A stretch of DNA of 64,000 bases, taken from NCBI GenBank assembly GCA_022826965.1, contig JAJDTU010000005.1:558001-622000 (forward strand), written 5' to 3'. Below are positions 18,423 to 27,695 of this stretch, piece after piece. The stretch's first letter is position 1; every line of letters begins with the position of its first letter. The translations under genes and the position numbers were made by a program. The notes under the pieces were generated by a model. The model saw nothing but the letters and a program-made list of their open reading frames with translations, was not told where the DNA came from and ran no database searches. This DNA is from Dehalococcoidia bacterium (lineage in GTDB: Bacteria > Chloroflexota > Dehalococcoidia > Bin125).

Positions 18423-19163
18423 GTGGCCACACCCGATGAATTCATGGACCTCCCCGGCCGCCTCATTGTGGTGGAAGGCATCGACGGCTCGGGCAAGAGC
18501 ACACAGCTCGACCTGTTGCACAAGTGGCTGCGCAGCGAGGGCTACGTCACCGTCTTCACCGAGTGGAACTCCTCGCCTATCGTCCGCGACACGACCAAGC
18601 GCGGCAAGCGCAAGCAACTGCTCACGCCCATGTCGTTCAGCCTGATCCACGCCGCCGACTTCGCCAGCCGCACCCACGAGCAGATCCTCCCCGCCCTGCA
18701 GGCCGGCGTCGTCGTGCTCGCCGACCGCTACATCTACACCGCCTTCGCTCGCGACGCCGCCCGAGGCGTTAACCGCAAGTGGGTGCGCGACCTCTACTCC
18801 TTCGCCCCACCGCCGGACCTCGCCCTCTACTTCCACGTCTCCCTCGAGGAATCGATCCGCCGCATCGGCGCTGCGCGCGCCGAGATCAAGTTCTACGAAG
18901 CCGGCATGGACCTCGGACTCTCGGAAGACGTCAGCGAGTCCTTCCGCCTCTTCCAGGGGCGCATCTTGCAGGAGTACGACACCCTCTGCGACGAATACGA
19001 CATCACCCGCGTCGACGCTCACCAGTCGCTGGTCAGCCAACAGGTACTCGTCCGCGATCTGGTCGAACCGTTGCTTCAGGGCATGCCCCGGCGAGAAGTC
19101 TCGAACGTGCCGACGCATCTACAGACCGGCTACGTCTCGCTCGCGGCCGGAGGTGGCCTGTGA
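18423..19163 (+). CDS. tmk: Thymidylate kinase family protein (P-loop intact)
   Basis: A dTMP-kinase-family protein of 246 residues. Walker A is GIDGSGKST with K25; the DRYIYTAFARD motif supplies the DR(Y/H) base/phosphate-contact segment. A basic segment KRGKRKQLL replaces the usual region after the first helix. In the canonical role it would make dTDP from dTMP. It begins at GTG 18423 and overlaps the next gene by 4 nt (gtga), so the two paralogs are translated as a pair. The pairing leaves open whether this one is the housekeeping Tmk. Confidence 0.78.
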   Translation: MATPDEFMDLPGRLIVVEGIDGSGKSTQLDLLHKWLRSEGYVTVFTEWNSSPIVRDTTKRGKRKQLLTPMSFSLIHAADFASRTHEQILPALQAGVVVLADRYIYTAFARDAARGVNRKWVRDLYSFAPPPDLALYFHVSLEESIRRIGAARAEIKFYEAGMDLGLSEDVSESFRLFQGRILQEYDTLCDEYDITRVDAHQSLVSQQVLVRDLVEPLLQGMPRREVSNVPTHLQTGYVSLAAGGGL

Positions 19164-19855
19164 CCGCGGTCCGCTTCTACGGCGAGCCGCCGCCCGGCAT
19201 CGAACAGGACTGGCTGCCCGGCCGCCTGATCGCGATCGAAGGCACCGACGGCGTCGGCCGCTCGACCATCATCTCCATCCTCAAGGACTACCTCGAAGCC
19301 AACGGCTGGGGCGTAGTCGACAGCGGACTGCGACGCTCGCCCCTCGTCGGACCGGGCATCGATCAGGCCAAGGAAGGCCACACGCTCGACCCGATCACGC
19401 TCAACCTGTTCTACGCCACCGACTTCTGGGACCGATTCGAGCGGATCATGCTGCCCGCCCTGCAGGCCGGCATGGTCGTCCTGGCCGACCGCTACATTTT
19501 CTCCCTGATGGCGCGCGCCATCGTCCGCGGCGCCGCCCGCGAGTGGCTCGAGCAGATCTACGGCTTCGCGCTGATCCCCGATCAAACGATCTACCTCGAC
19601 ATCGACGCCGAGGACCTCGTCCTGCGCATCCTCGAGCGTGGCTTCGACTTCTGGGAGTCGGGCGGCGACTACCTGCACGACCGCAGCATCTACGACGGCT
19701 TCATGCAGCACCAGCGCGAGCAACTGCATGAGATGTCGCGCATGGCCGACCGCTACGGCTGGGATGTGGTGGACGCGCGCGGCACGATCGAAGAGGTCTT
19801 CGAGCATGTGCGCCGAGCCGTCATGCCCACCGTCGAGAGCATGTCAAGGCCCTGA
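19160..19855 (+). CDS. Thymidylate-kinase-like paralog with altered Walker A
   Basis: 231 residues from GTG 19160, overlapping the upstream paralog by 4 nt. The fold is the same: EGTDGVGRST in the P-loop position, then LNLFYATDFWDRFE, and ADRYIFSLMARAIVRG matching ADRYIYTAFARDAARG of the neighbour. However, the invariant P-loop lysine is arginine (R34). The protein also has an N-terminal extension of about 20 residues. It may be a catalytically weak partner of the upstream kinase in a heteromer, or act on another substrate. Reading upstream of 19160 in the same frame is only the shadow of the first gene. Confidence 0.75.
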   Translation: MTAVRFYGEPPPGIEQDWLPGRLIAIEGTDGVGRSTIISILKDYLEANGWGVVDSGLRRSPLVGPGIDQAKEGHTLDPITLNLFYATDFWDRFERIMLPALQAGMVVLADRYIFSLMARAIVRGAAREWLEQIYGFALIPDQTIYLDIDAEDLVLRILERGFDFWESGGDYLHDRSIYDGFMQHQREQLHEMSRMADRYGWDVVDARGTIEEVFEHVRRAVMPTVESMSRP

Positions 19856-19916
19856 ATTCTCACCTGCCGGGTCAATCAGCGCAGCCCGCGCGAGTGTATG
19901 CTGAGTCAGCTATCGC

Positions 19917-19993
19917 GCCGAGGTAGCTCAGTTGGTAGAGCACACGACTGAAAATCGTGGTGTCGGCAGTTCGACTCTGCCCCTCGGCACCAT
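19917..19993 (+). tRNA. tRNA-Phe (GAA)
   Basis: 77 nt with encoded CCA. Acceptor gccgagg pairs with cctcggc; D arm agctcagttggtagagc; anticodon loop ctgaaaa (GAA); T arm ggcagttcgactctgcc. Confidence 0.96.
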
Positions 19994-20005
19994 TCCCTTA
20001 CCCGT

Positions 20006-22969
20006 CTACCTCAATGCATCCGCCAGGTACTCGACCACATGCCGTGGCTCTGCGTCGGTGAAGTGACCGATCTGCTGACGGCACGAGACCCCCGTAATGG
20101 CCACCGGCGTGCCCGTCGCTTCTCGTACCGCCGGGAACAGCCGCAGTTCGCCCATCTTGCGCGAGATCTCATAGTGCTCCGCCTCGAACCCGAACGAGCC
20201 GGCCATGCCGCAACATCCACTCTCGATCGCCGTCGCTGCGTATCCCGCTCGGCGCAGAACGTCGAGCGTCTGATCGAAGCCGACCAGCGCCTTCTGATGA
20301 CAATGCGCGTGCAGCAATAGCTCGCCATGCCGACCCGCAAAGATATCGGCGGCGTCATCCCGCGCCAACTCCGAGGCCAGCCACTCGTCGAGCAGTAGAG
20401 CCTGCGACGCCACCGTCGAGGCCTCCTCATTCCGCAGCAGCAGTGGATACTCGTCTCGCAGGGTCAGCAGACAGGATGGCTCCGTCCCCACAATCGGTAT
20501 CCCCGACTCGGCATGGTCCAGCAACGCCGAGACATTCCGCTGCGCCAGCGCGCGAGCGTCGTCGAGCAGACCCTTGGAGATCGACGGCCGTCCGCAACAC
20601 GCCCGGCTCTCGACCCGAATCACGCGGTAGCCAAGCGCCTCGATGATCCGCGTTGCGGCGATCCCGACCTCCGGATGAACGAAGTTGGTAAACGTGTCGT
20701 CGAACAGGACGACATCGCCCTTCGTCTGCCGCTCAGCAGCGCGCCCGCGGAACCAGCGCTCGAATGTCTGACCTGCCAGCCTGGGAACGGGCCGCTGACC
20801 ATGGACGCCCAACACTCGCAACGCCATCCTGGCAGGCGCGGTTGACGCGAGCAGATTCGCAAGCCGGGGCGAAACCGAGCCGAGCCGCAGCAGCGTGGCG
20901 ATACTCGCGAACGCGCGATCGCGCAGCGGCACGCCGTGAGCCCGGTGTCGGTGCGCCAACACCTCGTACTTGATCTTGGCCAGGTCGACCCCCGAGGGAC
21001 ATTCGGCCTTGCAGGCCTTGCACTCGACGCACAGGTCGAGCGCCTCGTGCAACCGGTCTCCGGAAAGTTCCTCCAGCGCCATCGCGCCGTTCAGCACCTG
21101 TCGCAGCAGGTTGGCGCGACCACGCGTCGAGTGCTCCTCGTCTTGCGTGACCATGAACGACGGGCACATCCCGCCGTCGAACTTGCGGCAGGCGCCCTGT
21201 CCATTGCACATCTCCGCTGCCCGCGCCAGTCCGCCCTCCGAGGAGAAGTCGAGCCACCCGGACGGTTCGTGGTTGATCGTGTCCGGGCTCAGCCGCAGGT
21301 TGTCGCGGAACGGCGGGGTGTCGATGATCTTGCCCGGGTTGAGCATGCCCTCGGGGTCAAAGATCTGCTTCGCCTCGCGGAATGCGTCGACCAGCCTCGC
21401 GCCGTACATCTTCTCCATGAACGCGCCGCGCACGATCCCGTCGCCGTGCTCGCCCGACAGCGAGCCCCCGAACTCCACCACCAGGTCCGCAATCTCCGAC
21501 GCCAGTGCTTCGGTCTGGTCGAGCCCGACCCGATCCTTGACGTTGACCACAGGTCGGATGTGCAAGCAGCCGGCCGCGGCATGTCCGTAGTAGCCCGCGC
21601 GGAGTCCCTTGGCCCTCACGGCAGCGTCGAAACGCGCCACAAACTCCGGCAGTCGTTCGGGAGGCACCGCCGTGTCCTCAACGAACGCGCCCGGTTTCGG
21701 ATCGCCGTGCATCGACATCAGCAGCCCGAGTCCCGCCTGCCGCATCTGCCACATCCGCGCCTGCGCGGCCGAGTCGGTCTCAGTCACAAAGGCATAGCCC
21801 ATGTCTCGCGATTCCAGCTCCAAGTGGATCGCCCGCAGTTGGTCATTCAGCTCCGCGTCCGTGTCCGCGAAGCACTCGATCAGCAGGATCGCGCCGGGAT
21901 TGCCGACCACGAACTCCGCCAACGGCGCGTAGCCCACGCTGGAACGGCAGCGCTCGATGATGATCTTGTCGACCAGCTCGATCGCGGCCGGCGAGTGCGA
22001 GTTCGCCGCCACCGTCGCCTCGGCCGCCTCGATCAACGTGTGAAAATGCGCTGCCAGGATGCCGCGTTTGGCCGGCAGGACGGCAAGCTGGACGGTCGCT
22101 TCCGTGACCACGGCCAGCGTGCCCTCTGAACCGACGACCATCTGAGACAGGTTCACTCCGTCGGGATCGAGCAACGTCTCCAGGTTGTATCCCGAAACGC
22201 GGCGAGGAATGTCGGGAAAGCGATCCGCGATTTCACCACGCTCGCGGTCCGCCAGCTCCCGCAGATCCCTATAGAGACGACCCTCGCGTCCCCCGGCGTC
22301 GATCAGCGCCCGCAGCCGTCGCTCGTCAACCCGGTCGAAGCTGAGCTGCTCGCCGTCCGACAGGATCACGTCCATCGATTCGACGACATCGACGGTCTTG
22401 CCGTAGAGCCCGCTGTGCGTGCCGCAGGAGTTGTTGCCGATACCGCCGCCGATCGTCGCCCGATTCGCCGTCGACGGGTCGATTGGATAGTGCAAACCGA
22501 ACCGACGCGCCGCCTTGTTGAGCTCGGAGAGCACGAGTCCCGGCAGCACGCGTGCGAGGCGACGGTCCGGGTCGATATCCAGGACAGCGTGCATGTGGCG
22601 AGTGAAATCAAGTACCACCGCGTGATTCACGCCCTGCCCGGCCAGGCTGGTCCCGCCGCCTCGCGGCAACACCGGCACACCGTGCGAACGCGCGACATCG
22701 ACCGCGGCCGCCGCATCCTCCGGCGTACGCGGGAACACCACCGCCACCGGCTCCATCTCGTACAGCGACGCGTCGGTCGCGTAGAGCAGCCGCGACGGTC
22801 GGTCGACCAGGACATCGGTGGAGTCCGCAATGGCCCCACGAAGATCGTCGGCCAGCCCGGTCAGCGCGTTTGGGCCATTGTGCAGCATCGCTCGAGCTCG
22901 CCGAACCGAGTTGAAGCTCGACGGTTCGCGACCCTCGATCACCGTCCGCAGCTGAGCCCGCGAGGTCAT
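20006..22969 (-). CDS. FAD/iron-sulfur oxidoreductase (GlcD-GlcF-type fusion)
   Basis: 987 residues. N-terminal half is an FAD-binding PCMH plus FAD-oxidase C-terminal domain (VLPRGGGTSLAGQGVNHAVV; TIGGGIGNNSCGTHS; GEHGDG). The second half has a 4Fe-4S ferredoxin motif CVECKACKAECP (about residue 620) and C-terminal CCG cysteine-rich domains (SRACCGRP, HCHQKALVG, ESGCCGMAGSFG). Such fusions oxidise 2-hydroxyacids such as D-lactate, glycolate or 2-hydroxyglutarate and pass electrons to the membrane. Its ATG overlaps the tenI stop by 4 nt, making it the last gene of the thiamine operon. The substrate is not evident. Confidence 0.88.
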   Translation of the reverse strand: MTSRAQLRTVIEGREPSSFNSVRRARAMLHNGPNALTGLADDLRGAIADSTDVLVDRPSRLLYATDASLYEMEPVAVVFPRTPEDAAAAVDVARSHGVPVLPRGGGTSLAGQGVNHAVVLDFTRHMHAVLDIDPDRRLARVLPGLVLSELNKAARRFGLHYPIDPSTANRATIGGGIGNNSCGTHSGLYGKTVDVVESMDVILSDGEQLSFDRVDERRLRALIDAGGREGRLYRDLRELADRERGEIADRFPDIPRRVSGYNLETLLDPDGVNLSQMVVGSEGTLAVVTEATVQLAVLPAKRGILAAHFHTLIEAAEATVAANSHSPAAIELVDKIIIERCRSSVGYAPLAEFVVGNPGAILLIECFADTDAELNDQLRAIHLELESRDMGYAFVTETDSAAQARMWQMRQAGLGLLMSMHGDPKPGAFVEDTAVPPERLPEFVARFDAAVRAKGLRAGYYGHAAAGCLHIRPVVNVKDRVGLDQTEALASEIADLVVEFGGSLSGEHGDGIVRGAFMEKMYGARLVDAFREAKQIFDPEGMLNPGKIIDTPPFRDNLRLSPDTINHEPSGWLDFSSEGGLARAAEMCNGQGACRKFDGGMCPSFMVTQDEEHSTRGRANLLRQVLNGAMALEELSGDRLHEALDLCVECKACKAECPSGVDLAKIKYEVLAHRHRAHGVPLRDRAFASIATLLRLGSVSPRLANLLASTAPARMALRVLGVHGQRPVPRLAGQTFERWFRGRAAERQTKGDVVLFDDTFTNFVHPEVGIAATRIIEALGYRVIRVESRACCGRPSISKGLLDDARALAQRNVSALLDHAESGIPIVGTEPSCLLTLRDEYPLLLRNEEASTVASQALLLDEWLASELARDDAADIFAGRHGELLLHAHCHQKALVGFDQTLDVLRRAGYAATAIESGCCGMAGSFGFEAEHYEISRKMGELRLFPAVREATGTPVAITGVSCRQQIGHFTDAEPRHVVEYLADALR

Positions 22970-23568
22970 GAGCTCAGGCTACTGTCCAGCCGATACGCGG
23001 CCTCGGAAGGATCGTCCGCCGACAGGATCGCGCTGCGCACCGCAACACCCCAGGCCCCGGCTTCGAGCGCCCGCGGAGCCGTCTCCGTCGTCATCCCTCC
23101 GATCGCATAACAGGCGACGTTGCCCAGCAGATCGCGCATGGTGCGGAGATGCTCCAGTCCGGCCCCCGCTCGGCCGGGGTGAGAATCCGTCTCAAAGATC
23201 GTCCCGACAATCGCGTAGTCAACATCGTCGGCCAGCGCCATATGCGTTTCCGATTCGTCGTGGACTGACCGTCCAAGCAGCGCGTATTGTCCGTCAGGCG
23301 TCTCGGCCGCGGCGGGCAGATGCAAGCCAATATCCAGAGCCTGCGCGATGTCCGCTCGATCGTTAACGATCAACATCGTCTGCGGTGGGACCCGCCGCTG
23401 GACCGCACGGATCACCGCGATCAGCTCGGCATCCGCGAGCTCCCGTTCGCGGAACTGCACCATCAACCGCCCTCCGACGCCATGAGCCGCGCGCACGATC
23501 ACGTCCGGCATCGGTCTCCCCTGAGTGCCTTGCTGGTCGGCGATCAGCATCAGTCGGTGCAGAATCAT
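22966..23568 (-). CDS. tenI: Thiazole tautomerase TenI
   Basis: A 200-residue ThiE-superfamily barrel. It lacks the thiamine-phosphate-synthase hallmarks but matches TenI, which aromatises the thiazole product of ThiG. The stretch GRSVHDESE aligns with the TenI catalytic-histidine segment GRSVHSLEE, followed by DYAIVGTIFETDSHPG and CYAIGGMTTE. A true ThiE is encoded 7 kb upstream in the same operon, so this is a specialised paralog, not a duplicate. It overlaps thiX and the downstream oxidoreductase by 4 nt each. Confidence 0.85.
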   Translation of the reverse strand: MILHRLMLIADQQGTQGRPMPDVIVRAAHGVGGRLMVQFRERELADAELIAVIRAVQRRVPPQTMLIVNDRADIAQALDIGLHLPAAAETPDGQYALLGRSVHDESETHMALADDVDYAIVGTIFETDSHPGRAGAGLEHLRTMRDLLGNVACYAIGGMTTETAPRALEAGAWGVAVRSAILSADDPSEAAYRLDSSLSS

Positions 23569-24347
23569 GATTCGCGCCTGAGGAAGTGCCAGGGAATGGT
23601 GCGGCGCTCGACCAGCACGACCGCAAGGAAGAGCAGATAACTCAGCAGTGCCACGACGAAGATCGCGCCGAACACCAAATCTGTACGGAACGACAGTCGT
23701 GACTGCTCAAGGAAGATGCCCAGGCCATCCGTCGCGCCGGCCAGTTCGCCGAATATCGCTCCGAGCACCGCGTAGATCGCCGCGATCCGCAGACCGGTGA
23801 ATAAATCCGGCAACGCAGCCGGGATCTTCACGTAGCGATACATCTGCCAGCGAGACGCACCGAATGTCCGCATCAGATTGATCGTCGTACGCTCCGTCGC
23901 CGCCAGGCCGGCCGCGAAGCCGAGCACGATCGGCACGAAGGTAAACAGCCCAATCACGATGATCTTGGGAGTCACGCCGAAGCCGAACCAGACAATCATC
24001 AGCGGCGCGACCACCGGGATCGGGATCGTCTGTGAGGCGACGATGATCGGATACAGGGCTCGTCGAACCGGCGTCGAAAGGTCAAGCAGTAGCCCCAGCA
24101 CCAGCGCGCAGACAATGCTGATCGCGAACCCCGCCGCCACCTCCGACATCGTGACCAGTGAGTGCTCCCAGATCGAACCGGCCGATTCAACGCTCTCGCG
24201 AACAATCCGAACTGGGCCCGGAAGTGTTTGCGGACGGATGTCCGAGAGCCAGACGTAGATCTGCCAGCCGGCCAGGACGACCAGGACCAGACCCAGCGGA
24301 GCCGCGACGCTAGCGACCAGCTCGCGGCGAAGCGGCCGGCCGCTCAC
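23565..24347 (-). CDS. thiX: ABC transporter permease for a thiamine precursor
   Basis: 260 residues with about six membrane helices and the binding-protein-dependent permease motif (EAA loop: NLMRTFGASRWQMYRYVKIPAALPDLF region, about residues 155-185). By operon position with ThiY and ThiZ it should carry pyrimidine (HMP-type) precursors such as formylaminopyrimidine. Overlaps both neighbours by 4 nt. SsuC/TauC-like permeases look the same, so the substrate comes from context. Confidence 0.85.
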   Translation of the reverse strand: MSGRPLRRELVASVAAPLGLVLVVLAGWQIYVWLSDIRPQTLPGPVRIVRESVESAGSIWEHSLVTMSEVAAGFAISIVCALVLGLLLDLSTPVRRALYPIIVASQTIPIPVVAPLMIVWFGFGVTPKIIVIGLFTFVPIVLGFAAGLAATERTTINLMRTFGASRWQMYRYVKIPAALPDLFTGLRIAAIYAVLGAIFGELAGATDGLGIFLEQSRLSFRTDLVFGAIFVVALLSYLLFLAVVLVERRTIPWHFLRRES

Positions 24348-25111
24348 GCGATCACTTCCTCAACCTCGGTCTCGTGCCTCAGGTAGTCGATCAACTGGTG
24401 AGCCGCCTCGGTCTCCGCTGCGCGAGCGGTTCTGGGCCGAGGCAGATCAACTTCGAGGACCCTCATAATCCTTCCCGGTCGCGGCGACATCACGTAGACG
24501 CGGTCGGACAGCGCCACCGCCTCGTGTGGATCGTGCGTCACCAACAGCGCCGAGCCGCCGATCCGATTCCACGTCTCCGCCAGCCACGACTGAAGCTGTC
24601 CGCGCGTGATCGCGTCCAGCGCGCCAAACGGCTCATCCAGCAACAGGAACGGCCGACCGAGCAGATAGGTGCGCAGAAAACTTGCCCGCTGCCTCATCCC
24701 GCCCGACAACTCGTGCGGCCGCCGATGCTCGAACCCGCCCAGACCGAACTGCGGGAACATCTCCGCCGCCCGCGCTCGAGCCTCTCCTCGATCGACCCCC
24801 AGCACTTCCAGTCCCAGCGACACATTCTCCAGCACCGTCCGCCACGGGAACAGCATGTCCTCCTGCGGCATGTAGCCGAAGCGCTCCAGCCGCTCCTCCG
24901 CCGACGGCGTCTCGCCGTCAACCATGATCCGACCCGAGTCATGCTCATCAAGCCCGGCTACAAGGTTGAGCAGCGTCGTCTTGCCGCAGCCCGACGGTCC
25001 GACCAGCGCCGCAAATTCGCCATCGGCGACCGTCAGTGACACATCCACGAGCGCTTCGACGGCGAGCTCACCCGTTCCGTACCGTTTCCCGACGCCCTCA
25101 ATCTCCAGCAT
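24344..25111 (-). CDS. thiZ: ABC transporter ATPase for a thiamine precursor
   Basis: 255 residues. Walker A GPSGCGKTTLLN (about residue 38), Q-loop in YMPQEDMLFPW, signature LSGGMRQRASFLR, Walker B FLLLDEPFGALD and switch His in VTHDPHEA are all present. It is the energising subunit for ThiX and ThiY. The start lies 9 nt after the thiY stop. Confidence 0.9.
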   Translation of the reverse strand: MLEIEGVGKRYGTGELAVEALVDVSLTVADGEFAALVGPSGCGKTTLLNLVAGLDEHDSGRIMVDGETPSAEERLERFGYMPQEDMLFPWRTVLENVSLGLEVLGVDRGEARARAAEMFPQFGLGGFEHRRPHELSGGMRQRASFLRTYLLGRPFLLLDEPFGALDAITRGQLQSWLAETWNRIGGSALLVTHDPHEAVALSDRVYVMSPRPGRIMRVLEVDLPRPRTARAAETEAAHQLIDYLRHETEVEEVIA

Positions 25112-25120
25112 CGAGCAGCG

Positions 25121-26146
25121 CTACTCTCGCGCCGCCTCGATGATCTCGCTATCGAAATGCCCCGACCAATCCGGCTCGGACGAAAGCGGATCCCCGTTCT
25201 CATCGGTCAGCAGACCGTTCTCATACAGCCAGCCGGGATAGCCCGACCATTGCGACAACGTCTGCGATCCCCAGCGCCCGTCCGACGCGAGATAGTACTC
25301 GTCCGCCAACAGACGCGCCGATGCGTAGACGAGCTCCGGATCCGGGAACGCGTCCTCGCCGGCCGCCTCGATCAGCAACCGACCCGCTTCGTCCGGCTCA
25401 TCAATCGCGAACTCGTAGCCGCGCAGCGTGGCGCGCATGAATCGAACCAGCGCGTCCTCCTTCCCCTCCAACGTCTCGCCCGACGTAACCAGCAGCACGG
25501 CCGGACGGTCGGGCACGCCAAAGTCCGCGTGACGCCAGGTTCGGTACTTGATGCCCTGTCGATCCCAGTCCAGACCCTCCCAGGTGACGAAAATCTCCAC
25601 GGCATGAACGCGACCGGCGAGAAGCGCGTCGTAGGCGCCGGTGTCCAGCACCACCAGCTCAGCCGTGCCCTCGCCCCCGTCGGCCTGGATCACCGTGCGC
25701 CACTGAGGCAACTCATACGGCAATCCCCAACCGGCATAGAGCTTGCCGTCCATGTCGCGCAGCCGCGCAATCGGACCGTCCTCCAACACGGCGATCTCCG
25801 TCGGACTCTTCTGCAGCACTGCGGCAATGCTGACCACGTCAAGTCCCTGCGCCCGCGAGAACGGCACGACCGTCGCGAACGAGAACGCCACATCGGCCAC
25901 ACCCTCGGCGACCAGCAGATCACCGTTCGTCCCGCTAAACGGCAAGATCTCGACGTCGATCCCTTCTTCTTCGTACCAACCCTGCGCCTGCGCGACGTAG
26001 AGCCCCGTGTGGTTCGTGTTCGGAGTCCAATCCAGTTGGACCCGGATCAGATCAGGCTCATCCTCACCGCAGGCGCTCAGCAACAGCGCCAATGCCAGCA
26101 GCGCCGATCCGAGAGCGACGGCTCCAGCTCGGGTAAAGCGCCTCAC
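25121..26146 (-). CDS. thiY: Lipoprotein substrate-binding protein for a thiamine pyrimidine precursor
   Basis: 341-residue NMT1/THI5-like solute-binding lipoprotein. A basic N-terminus and hydrophobic core lead to a lipobox LLSAC at about residue 26. The mature protein begins with VQLDWTPNTNHTGLYVAQ, the ThiY/THI5 hallmark. In Bacillus the homolog binds N-formyl-aminopyrimidine, a thiamine breakdown product that TenA-type enzymes then recycle. tenA is the overlapping gene just upstream (4 nt), which supports that role. Confidence 0.9.
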   Translation of the reverse strand: MRRFTRAGAVALGSALLALALLLSACGEDEPDLIRVQLDWTPNTNHTGLYVAQAQGWYEEEGIDVEILPFSGTNGDLLVAEGVADVAFSFATVVPFSRAQGLDVVSIAAVLQKSPTEIAVLEDGPIARLRDMDGKLYAGWGLPYELPQWRTVIQADGGEGTAELVVLDTGAYDALLAGRVHAVEIFVTWEGLDWDRQGIKYRTWRHADFGVPDRPAVLLVTSGETLEGKEDALVRFMRATLRGYEFAIDEPDEAGRLLIEAAGEDAFPDPELVYASARLLADEYYLASDGRWGSQTLSQWSGYPGWLYENGLLTDENGDPLSSEPDWSGHFDSEIIEAARE

Positions 26147-26790
26147 TGCGACTCGCCGTTCACCCAGGCCGAGTCGAAGAAGTTGTACTCAAGCTCCATC
26201 GCGGTGCGGAACTTGGTCGCGACCGAGGCCGAATCGTCACCGTGCTCGTCGAGCATCCCCATCACGATGTCGACCTTCGCCAGGTACTCCGGACCCGAGT
26301 ACATGTTGATCCAGAAGTCGTAGCGGTCGTCGAACGGCTGATCGACGAGACGCGTGCCCAGCCATCCGTACAGCTTGGCGCACGGCGCCATCGCCGCGAG
26401 GTGCTCGCCCAGCGTGCCGGTGGACGCCGTGGCCAGCAGGAAATCCGTGTACGCCCGCGCGGCCGGCAGCGGCTGCACATCGTCGAGCGAGACGCCCAGT
26501 TCCGGCGCGGTCTTCTCATGCAGCGTGCCCTCGCTCAGGATCCCGGACAACAACGAGCCGAACTGCCGACGGGTCGCCCAGTCATGGGCTCGGATCGCGC
26601 CCCAGGCGTACGAGCGCGCGTACGCATCGAGGTAGAAATGATCCTGCTGCGCGAACAGGCCGTAGCGCGATTCGGACAGCGAGCCGTCGGCCAATCCGAC
26701 GATGAACGGATGCTCCAGGCAGGCCTCCGCGAGGTCGCGGTTCTCATCCCAGAGGCGCACGGACAGTGATGACTGAGGCGGATCGGACAT
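26143..26790 (-). CDS. tenA: Aminopyrimidine aminohydrolase / thiaminase II
   Basis: Hydrolyses the amino-pyrimidine from degraded thiamine to HMP. ATG 26790 has an aaggag Shine-Dalgarno and gives 215 residues, the usual size; an earlier start at 26811 would be inside the leader. All-helical TenA fold: FIVGLADGSLSESRYGLFAQQD near the N-terminus, and the catalytic cysteine in MAPCAKLYGWLG (TenA_C class). Together with ThiXYZ it forms a salvage route feeding ThiD. Confidence 0.9.
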   Translation of the reverse strand: MSDPPQSSLSVRLWDENRDLAEACLEHPFIVGLADGSLSESRYGLFAQQDHFYLDAYARSYAWGAIRAHDWATRRQFGSLLSGILSEGTLHEKTAPELGVSLDDVQPLPAARAYTDFLLATASTGTLGEHLAAMAPCAKLYGWLGTRLVDQPFDDRYDFWINMYSGPEYLAKVDIVMGMLDEHGDDSASVATKFRTAMELEYNFFDSAWVNGESQ

Positions 26791-26811
26791 GATCAAACTC
26801 CTTGCTTCCAA

Positions 26812-26841
26812 AGGTGTTTCCAGAGGTGTTTCCAGAGGTGT
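26812..26841. repeat. Short tandem repeat in the thiG-tenA gap
   Basis: Two and a half copies of the 12-bp unit aggtgtttccag, in the 67-nt space between thiG and tenA. This is the widest gap in the otherwise overlapping part of the operon. Confidence 0.8.
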
Positions 26842-26857
26842 GGCATTGACTTGGCGC

Positions 26858-27679
26858 TCACGACGTCTCCACAGGGGAGATCATCCCCTCCGAAGGCGAT
26901 GATGCTTCGGCGTAGAACTTGCGCGGCATCCGGCCCGCGAGAAACGCGTCGCGCCCCGCTCGGGCGGCTGCATTCATCGCTCGCGCCATTTGAACCGGAT
27001 TGCGCGAGCGAGCGACCGCCGTGTTCATCAACACGGCGTCGCAGCCGAGCTCGAACGCGATCGCCACATCCGATGCTGTCCCGACGCCGGCATCGACGAT
27101 CACGGGAACGCTGGCGCGCTCCTTGATCAGCTGGATATTGTGCGGATTGCGAATCCCCAGGCCCGATCCGATCGGCGCGCCGAGCGGCATCACAGCCGAA
27201 CAGCCGACATCTTCCAGCTTGCGCGCCGTGACCGGATCGTCGTTCGTGTAGGGCAAGACCTGGAATCCCCGCCGCACCAGTTCTTGCGCGCCCTCCAGCA
27301 GCCCTTCGGTGTCCGGCAGCAGCGTTTCCTCGTCCGCGATCACCTCGAGCTTGACCAGCGACACGCCCAGCGCTTCGCGCGCGAGCTCGGCGGTCAGGAT
27401 CGCGTCGGGCGCGGTGAAACAGCCGGCCGTATTGGGCAGCAGGCCGTAGCCGCGCTCCGTCAGCAGCGTGTAGAGATTGGTCGGATCGGAGCCGTCGGCC
27501 GAGCCGACATTGACCCGTCGCAGCGCGACCGTCACCAGCTCGGTGCCGGACGCTTCGAGCGATGCGAGCAGCGTGTCCTGCGATGGGTAGCGAGCCGTGC
27601 CCAGGATGATCCGCGAGTGCATCTCGCGGCCGGCCAGGGACCAGGTGTCCTTCTCGATCGTGTCGTTTGCCGAGCTCAT
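26858..27679 (-). CDS. thiG: Thiazole synthase
   Basis: Condenses deoxyxylulose phosphate, dehydroglycine and ThiS-thiocarboxylate into the thiazole moiety. ATG 27679 gives 273 residues. The (beta/alpha)8 barrel shows [12 protein letters not shown] at the start, the Schiff-base lysine in VKLEVIAD, and phosphate loops in [12 protein letters not shown] and [11 protein letters not shown]. It lies 16 nt after thiS. Longer readings extend back through thiS and are rejected. Confidence 0.95.
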   Translation of the reverse strand: MSSANDTIEKDTWSLAGREMHSRIILGTARYPSQDTLLASLEASGTELVTVALRRVNVGSADGSDPTNLYTLLTERGYGLLPNTAGCFTAPDAILTAELAREALGVSLVKLEVIADEETLLPDTEGLLEGAQELVRRGFQVLPYTNDDPVTARKLEDVGCSAVMPLGAPIGSGLGIRNPHNIQLIKERASVPVIVDAGVGTASDVAIAFELGCDAVLMNTAVARSRNPVQMARAMNAAARAGRDAFLAGRMPRKFYAEASSPSEGMISPVETS

Positions 27680-27695
27680 CGATCCACCTATCCGC

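Noticed and set aside
22966-23568. Second thiamine-phosphate synthase (ThiE)
   Set aside because: Sequence around the catalytic histidine and the ETD motif matches TenI, and the ThiE signatures YREK and HLGxxD are incomplete. A genuine thiE is present in the same operon.
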